Source of the DNA: Gaiellasilicea sp963791905
GTDB taxonomy: Bacteria > Actinomycetota > Thermoleophilia > Gaiellales > Gaiellaceae
Direction: 5' to 3'
DNA length: 64,000 nucleotides
Assembly: GCA_963791905.1 (NCBI GenBank)
Contig: CAWBTX010000004.1
Span: forward strand, 310,001 to 374,000
The number at the start of each line of letters is the position of its first letter. Position 1 is the first letter of the stretch. Made by a program: the position numbers and the translations under genes. The notes below the pieces were generated by a model. It saw only the letters and a list, made by a program, of their open reading frames with translations, ran no database searches and was not told the origin of the DNA. This document shows positions 60,375-64,000 of this stretch, piece by piece.

Positions 60375-61868
60375 TCAGCAGCCAAAGCACTGATCAGGGT
60401 TGTTGGCGGTGATCACGGTTCTCGTCAGGCTGACCGGGAAGTCCGTGAAGAGCCCGCCGCCTTGCACGACGAATCCCGGGCTCGCGCTGAGGCTGTTGCC
60501 CAAGATCGCGCTCGCGGTCATGGTCAGCTGTGGAGGCGTCTGGGCGCCGAAGCTGCTGTTCCAGATCCCACCGCCGAGCGCGGCAGAGGGGACCCCGAAC
60601 GGCAGGTCGCCGCCGGCACCGGTCGCGCGGACGCTGTTCCCGAGGACGAGCGTTCGCTCCATCGTCAGCTGCCCGGCGTTCGCAACGCCCCCGCCGAACG
60701 CGAGCGCCGCCCGACCCGCTTCGGCGAGGACGCTGTTGTGGACGATCAGGGTGTCGCGGATCGTGGCCTCGCCCGTCACCTCGACCCCGCCGCCGTCGGC
60801 CGCCGCGTCTGCTGCCGAGACGGCGCGAACGACGTTTTCGCTGACGATGCTGCGCTCGAGTAGGAACGGCCCCTCGGCGGCGATCCCGCCGGCGAAGGCA
60901 AGCGCGAGCCCGGCGACGTTGACGTTCCGCGCGGTCGCTCGATTGCCCCGCACGATCGTGTTGGTGATCGTGGTCTGGTTGGGTGGCCCGCAGAACTCGA
61001 CCGGGCAGAACTGCACGAGGATCCCGCCCCCGAGGGACGCCTGCTCCACCGTCAGCGGAGCCGACGACTCGAGCTCTGCACTGTTCTCGCTGATGACGCT
61101 GTTCCTGACTGTCAGCTCGCCGAGGGTGAAGATCCCACCGGAGTTCGCGGCACCGTCGTGCGGCGAGGCCACCCGTGCGTGATTTCCGCTCACGACCGAA
61201 CGCTCGAGCGTGAGCGCGGCCTGAATGTGGTTGTAGATCCCGCCCGCGGTCGCGTCCGTCGCGAGCGACGGCCGCCCTGGTGCCGAGCCTGCCTCGTTGT
61301 TCGTGACCTGCGTGTTGACGAGCGTGAGGTCGCCGAAGTTGTCGATCCCGGCCCCTTGGGCGAGCGCGAAGGTCCCGCCTGGAACCGCCGCCTCCGGCGA
61401 GGCACGGTTGCCGGTGATAACGCTGTCGGCGATCGTGACGGTTGCCCCTCGACCGAAGTTCTCGGCGATCTCGATGAAGACGCCGCCGCCGAGCGCCGCG
61501 AACGTGTCGTCGGCTCTCCTCGTGACCTCGCCGCCGGTGATTGTGACGCCCCGGATGGACACGGTCGGCGGGTCCGGCGCGAGAGCCTGCCCGATCGTGA
61601 TCACCGGGCCGCCGCCCTCGATGATCGTCGCGCGAGCGCCCGCCCCCACGAGTTGGACGCTGACGTCGATCGTGACTCCGCCCGCGAACGTGCCGGGGCC
61701 GACCTTGATCGTGTCGCCGTCGTGCGCGGCGTCGACCGCAGCCTGGATCGTCGAGAAGCAGCCGGGCTTGCTGCCGACGCAGAGGTCGGCGGTCGCGGCT
61801 CCGGTCGACCCGGCTGTGAGAGCGGCCGCAGCGACGACTGCGATCAGTGTGGACGAAAGCTTCGACAT
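60375..61868 (-). CDS. Secreted parallel beta-helix protein
   Basis: 497 residues from ATG 61868, chosen for AAGGAGG upstream. Signal peptide SKLSSTLIAVVAAAALTAGS, cleavage near ATA. CFSTIQAAVDAAHDGDTIKVGPGTF is the typical entry of a right-handed parallel beta-helix, followed by about 15 coils of the form GGGI-N-L-T-NS-I-V-x-GN. It is probably a surface or secreted carbohydrate-binding or structural protein; polysaccharide-lyase acid residues are not evident. Two Cys at the end (QCFGC). Same operon as the next gene upstream. Confidence 0.85.
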   Translation of the reverse strand: MSKLSSTLIAVVAAAALTAGSTGAATADLCVGSKPGCFSTIQAAVDAAHDGDTIKVGPGTFAGGVTIDVSVQLVGAGARATIIEGGGPVITIGQALAPDPPTVSIRGVTITGGEVTRRADDTFAALGGGVFIEIAENFGRGATVTIADSVITGNRASPEAAVPGGTFALAQGAGIDNFGDLTLVNTQVTNNEAGSAPGRPSLATDATAGGIYNHIQAALTLERSVVSGNHARVASPHDGAANSGGIFTLGELTVRNSVISENSAELESSAPLTVEQASLGGGILVQFCPVEFCGPPNQTTITNTIVRGNRATARNVNVAGLALAFAGGIAAEGPFLLERSIVSENVVRAVSAADAAADGGGVEVTGEATIRDTLIVHNSVLAEAGRAALAFGGGVANAGQLTMERTLVLGNSVRATGAGGDLPFGVPSAALGGGIWNSSFGAQTPPQLTMTASAILGNSLSASPGFVVQGGGLFTDFPVSLTRTVITANNPDQCFGC

Positions 61869-61893
61869 AGTTCCTCCTTTCAGGTTGTCGTCG

Positions 61894-62694
61894 TCAGCGC
61901 ACGCGGGTCCATTCGCCGGTGAAGATCGCGCTGCGCTTGCTGCACGCGTCGGCTCCGCCGGCCGACGCAAGCGTCAGCGTTTTGCCACTCACCGACCAGG
62001 AATATCCGGCCCGGGGTCCCCACGGGTCGCACCAGCCTCCTTCGGTCCCGGCTGCGAATGTCCACACCGGCGCGCCGACGGTGAGCGTCTTCGAGTCGGC
62101 GACGTAATCGCTGTTGAGGATCGGCAGCCCGATGGGGCCACGGTGCTGGACGAAACGCCCGTCGACGACCATCGTGTAGAGCCCGGCAGGGGCGGTTTCG
62201 CGGTAGAGGGCGCCCCTGTCCGCGGAGACCGCGGTCGGCACCGTACGTTGCCAGGCACCTGCCAGCCCGGCGGGAGGAGCAGGTGACGCCCGCACCTGCG
62301 CGACCACGGTCCTCGATGCGGTCTGCCGGTCCGCACCCTGCGAGGTTGCTCGGACCGTGAACTCATGGCGTCCCGGTGAGAGCCACGACGTGACGAGATA
62401 GCCGGTTCGAACGGCCTTCGTGACCTCGTCGCGGCCGTCTGCGCCGAACGCGAACGGTGTCAGGCGGTTGTCGAAGACGGGATGCCCGTCGATCAGGAAC
62501 TCGACCCCGGGGAAGTTGACAGGCGCTGACGGGTAGGCGATCCACTTGATCCTGTGCGGCAGCACCCTCTTGCCGTCGAGGGTGGACCTGATCGTGAACT
62601 TCGCGGTCGGCCGCGCGACCGCGGACGGCGCGGTGAGTACGACCACCAGCGCCGTCAGCCCGAGCACGAGCGACACAGCTCTCCGTGCGCTCAT
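61894..62694 (-). CDS. Secreted two-domain hypothetical protein
   Basis: 266 residues, ATG at 62694 (a second ATG 3 nt earlier) with GGAGG upstream. Signal peptide SARRAVSLVLGLTALVVVLTAPSAVA. Residues about 30-130 look like an Ig-like fold (FLIDGHPVFDNRLTPFAF, SPGRHEFTVRATSQG). Residues about 150-266 resemble a lipocalin-like or beta-barrel domain (LAGAWQRTV through SWSVSGKTLTLASAG, IFTGEWTRV) with two Cys. 25 nt before the beta-helix gene start, so co-transcribed and probably co-exported. Confidence 0.75.
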   Translation of the reverse strand: MSARRAVSLVLGLTALVVVLTAPSAVARPTAKFTIRSTLDGKRVLPHRIKWIAYPSAPVNFPGVEFLIDGHPVFDNRLTPFAFGADGRDEVTKAVRTGYLVTSWLSPGRHEFTVRATSQGADRQTASRTVVAQVRASPAPPAGLAGAWQRTVPTAVSADRGALYRETAPAGLYTMVVDGRFVQHRGPIGLPILNSDYVADSKTLTVGAPVWTFAAGTEGGWCDPWGPRAGYSWSVSGKTLTLASAGGADACSKRSAIFTGEWTRVR

Positions 62695-62852
62695 CACAGC
62701 CTCCTTCGGTCGACGATGACGCCACGCTACGACCCGCGTTCGAGCCTCTCATCGGGGCCAGCCTCAGACCTGCCTTGTGGCTAGCACGGACGAATGCGTC
62801 AGTCCGTGGTAGCCGCAATGCGGTCGGCGGCGATCGGTGGGACGATTCACGC

Positions 62853-63203
62853 ATGCGCCCCTCGGTGCTGATCGTCGATGACCACGACGGCTTCCGCTCG
62901 TCCGCGACGGCGCTACTGGAGCTCCAGGGCTTCGAGGTCGTCGGAGCCGTCGAGGACGGAGAGACGGCGCTCGACTCGGTCGAGCGGCTCCGGCCGGAAG
63001 TCGTCCTGCTCGACGTCCAGCTGCCGGGCATGGATGGGTTCGAAGTGGCTGAGCGCCTCGCCGCGAGTGCGCATGCTCCGCGTGTCGTTCTCATCTCAAG
63101 CCGGCGTCGGAGTGCCTATGACGCGCGTCTACCGGGTGCGCCGGTGGCCGGCTACCTGGGGAAGCACGAGCTGTCCGGGGCTGCACTTACGGCGCTCCTG
63201 TGA
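62853..63203 (+). CDS. Stand-alone response regulator receiver protein
   Basis: 116 residues, ATG at 62853. Receiver fold with acidic pair VDDHD, phosphoacceptor Asp in VVLLDVQLPGMDG, Ser/Thr in VVLISSRRR and Lys in GYLGKHELSG. No DNA-binding output domain, so it may signal through interaction. Its stop overlaps the kinase start (TGATG), so it is coupled with the kinase. Confidence 0.88.
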   Translation: MRPSVLIVDDHDGFRSSATALLELQGFEVVGAVEDGETALDSVERLRPEVVLLDVQLPGMDGFEVAERLAASAHAPRVVLISSRRRSAYDARLPGAPVAGYLGKHELSGAALTALL

Positions 63204-64000
63204 TGCGCCGCATCGCGCTGGTCGCCATTGCCTGTGTCGGTGCCGCCGTCGGAGTTCTCGCGGAGCAGCATGCGTATGCCTGGCGAGACCTGGGTGGCTG
63301 GCTTCCCGATCTGCTCGCCGGCTGGACGCTGATCGGGCTCGGCATCGTCCTGCTGGCACTCCGGCGTCCGCCCGGCGCCGCCGCGCTCTTGCTGCTGGCA
63401 GGGTTCACCTGGTTCGCCTTCAACTTCGAGACAACCGGTCCCGGACGAGCTGCGTCGACTTGCCGGAGACGCGGCTTACCTCCATCGGGCGCCGCTCTTC
63501 GCCCTCGCGTTGTCGCTCCCGTCGGGCCGGCCGCGGACGAGGCTTGCCGTGGCCGGTGTCGCCGTCGCGTGGGCGTCCGTTCTCCTGACACCGATCTGGG
63601 ACAACGATTGGACCGCGCTCCTCCTCGTCGGCTACTTCGTTGTCACCGCGACCCTGATCCGCTCCCGCGCGACCGGGCGGCGGAGCCGCACCATCGCGTC
63701 TCGCGGCCTGGCGGCCGTGGCGGTTCTCGGCACGGTGATCGCCGCCGACGCGGTCCGGAACATCGCCGGCGCGCCGCAGGGCGGCCTTCTCGAGGGAACC
63801 GTCTTCGGCTATGCGCTCGCCGTGGCGGCTACGGGCATCCTGCTCACCTCGGGAGCGATGCTCGCCGCGCCCGCGTCGCTCGCCGAGCGGGCGGTCGCCC
63901 TCGAGGGCACGGGCCGCACGCTGCGCGACGCTCTCCGCGACCTGCTCGGCGACCCACGGTTGGAGGTCGGGTTCGCGACCGGCTCCGCGCCGCCCGTCGA
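63203..64000 (+). CDS. Membrane sensor histidine kinase, N-terminal part, frameshifted and cut by window edge
   Basis: ATG at 63203. Helical sensor region: IALVAIACVGAAVGVLAEQ, WTLIGLGIVLLALRRPPGAAALLLLAGFTWF, an indel near 63441, then YLHRAPLFALALSLPSGRPR, LAVAGVAVAWASVLLTPIW, LLLVGYFVVTATLIR and others, about nine helices. At the right edge a cytoplasmic linker (RDALRDLLGDPRLEVGFATG) begins. This layout is that of actinobacterial NarL-type kinases with a large membrane sensor. The phosphorylation and ATPase domains lie beyond the window. Confidence 0.72.
   Translation, partial: MRRIALVAIACVGAAVGVLAEQHAYAWRDLGGWLPDLLAGWTLIGLGIVLLALRRPPGAAALLLLAGFTWFAFNFETTGPGRAASTCRRRGLPPSGAALRPRVVAPVGPAADEACRGRCRRRVGVRSPDTDLGQRLDRAPPRRLLRCHRDPDPLPRDRAAEPHHRVSRPGGRGGSRHGDRRRRGPEHRRRAAGRPSRGNRLRLCARRGGYGHPAHLGSDARRARVARRAGGRPRGHGPHAARRSPRPARRPTVGGRVRDRLRAARR

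Overview
The window is very GC-rich, with many GTG starts and densely packed genes, and reads as chromosomal DNA of an actinobacterium. NucS-type mismatch repair, an N-terminal GNAT fused to an acyl-CoA synthetase, a trehalase-like GH15 enzyme and a DUF6636-type secreted protein point to a soil lineage such as Thermoleophilia (moderate confidence). A glutaminyl-tRNA synthetase is unusual for the phylum. About two dozen genes, including serS, are split between frames by single-base indels. They cluster at about 9-15.5 kb, 19-21.6 kb and 38-49.3 kb, while 22-36 kb and 52-62 kb are almost clean. This looks like assembly or sequencing error rather than mass pseudogenisation, so interrupted genes are annotated here as one gene with the breakpoints stated.

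Layout. 1-5.2 kb: a membrane-anchored acidic protein, the dipeptidase PepD, small PLDc_N/SHOCT membrane proteins, a YbhN/LPG-synthase-like flippase and a PAS-LuxR regulator. 5.2-15.7 kb: the most striking locus. It holds an extensin-like peptidase with a peptidoglycan-binding-like tail, a CHAT caspase-like protease, a divergent CHAT-SIR2-like fusion translationally coupled to a membrane-anchored STAND NTPase, a C25/gingipain-like protease, and an LCAT-like serine esterase followed by a truncated membrane protein. Three caspase-fold proteases around a STAND switch, a SIR2-like sensor or effector and a lipase resemble an NTP-dependent conflict or cell-suicide system. 15.8-24.6 kb: a Cys-rich small protein, a GNAT-acyl-CoA synthetase (protein acetyltransferase type), a CBS/DsbA/VKOR oxidative-folding operon, and GH13 plus GH63 glycosidases. 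24.6-29.5 kb: BrkB/YihY, LhgO, GlnRS, DUF899.

29.6-31.4 kb: a roughly 1.8-kb integrated element or remnant bounded by a 30-bp direct repeat of the 3' end of tRNA-Ser(UGA). It carries a secreted protein, the C-terminal end of a tyrosine integrase, and repeated GTTAGCA motifs at both ends. 31.5-38.1 kb: membrane and cupin proteins, a truncated MBL-like gene, the MoxR-DUF58-VWA operon and a GH15 glucoamylase/trehalase. 38.1-49.3 kb (indel-rich): SerRS, a HAD phosphatase, a cytochrome c lipoprotein, a polytopic membrane protein, an O-methyltransferase, an AraC regulator, NucS preceded by six 11-bp tandem repeats, a bicupin, two coupled medium-chain dehydrogenases, a DUF1996 protein and tRNA-Ala(CGC).

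49-56 kb: a DHFR/RibD-like reductase, small membrane and coiled-coil proteins, a DUF6636-like protein, a cupin-TPR protein behind a palindrome, two membrane proteins, and a HEAT-repeat protein next to an HExxH protein. 56-64 kb: a cupin and PLP aminotransferase pair, an ABC-2 transporter, pterin carbinolamine dehydratase, a secreted parallel beta-helix protein with a partner, and a response regulator overlapping a membrane sensor kinase that runs off the right edge.
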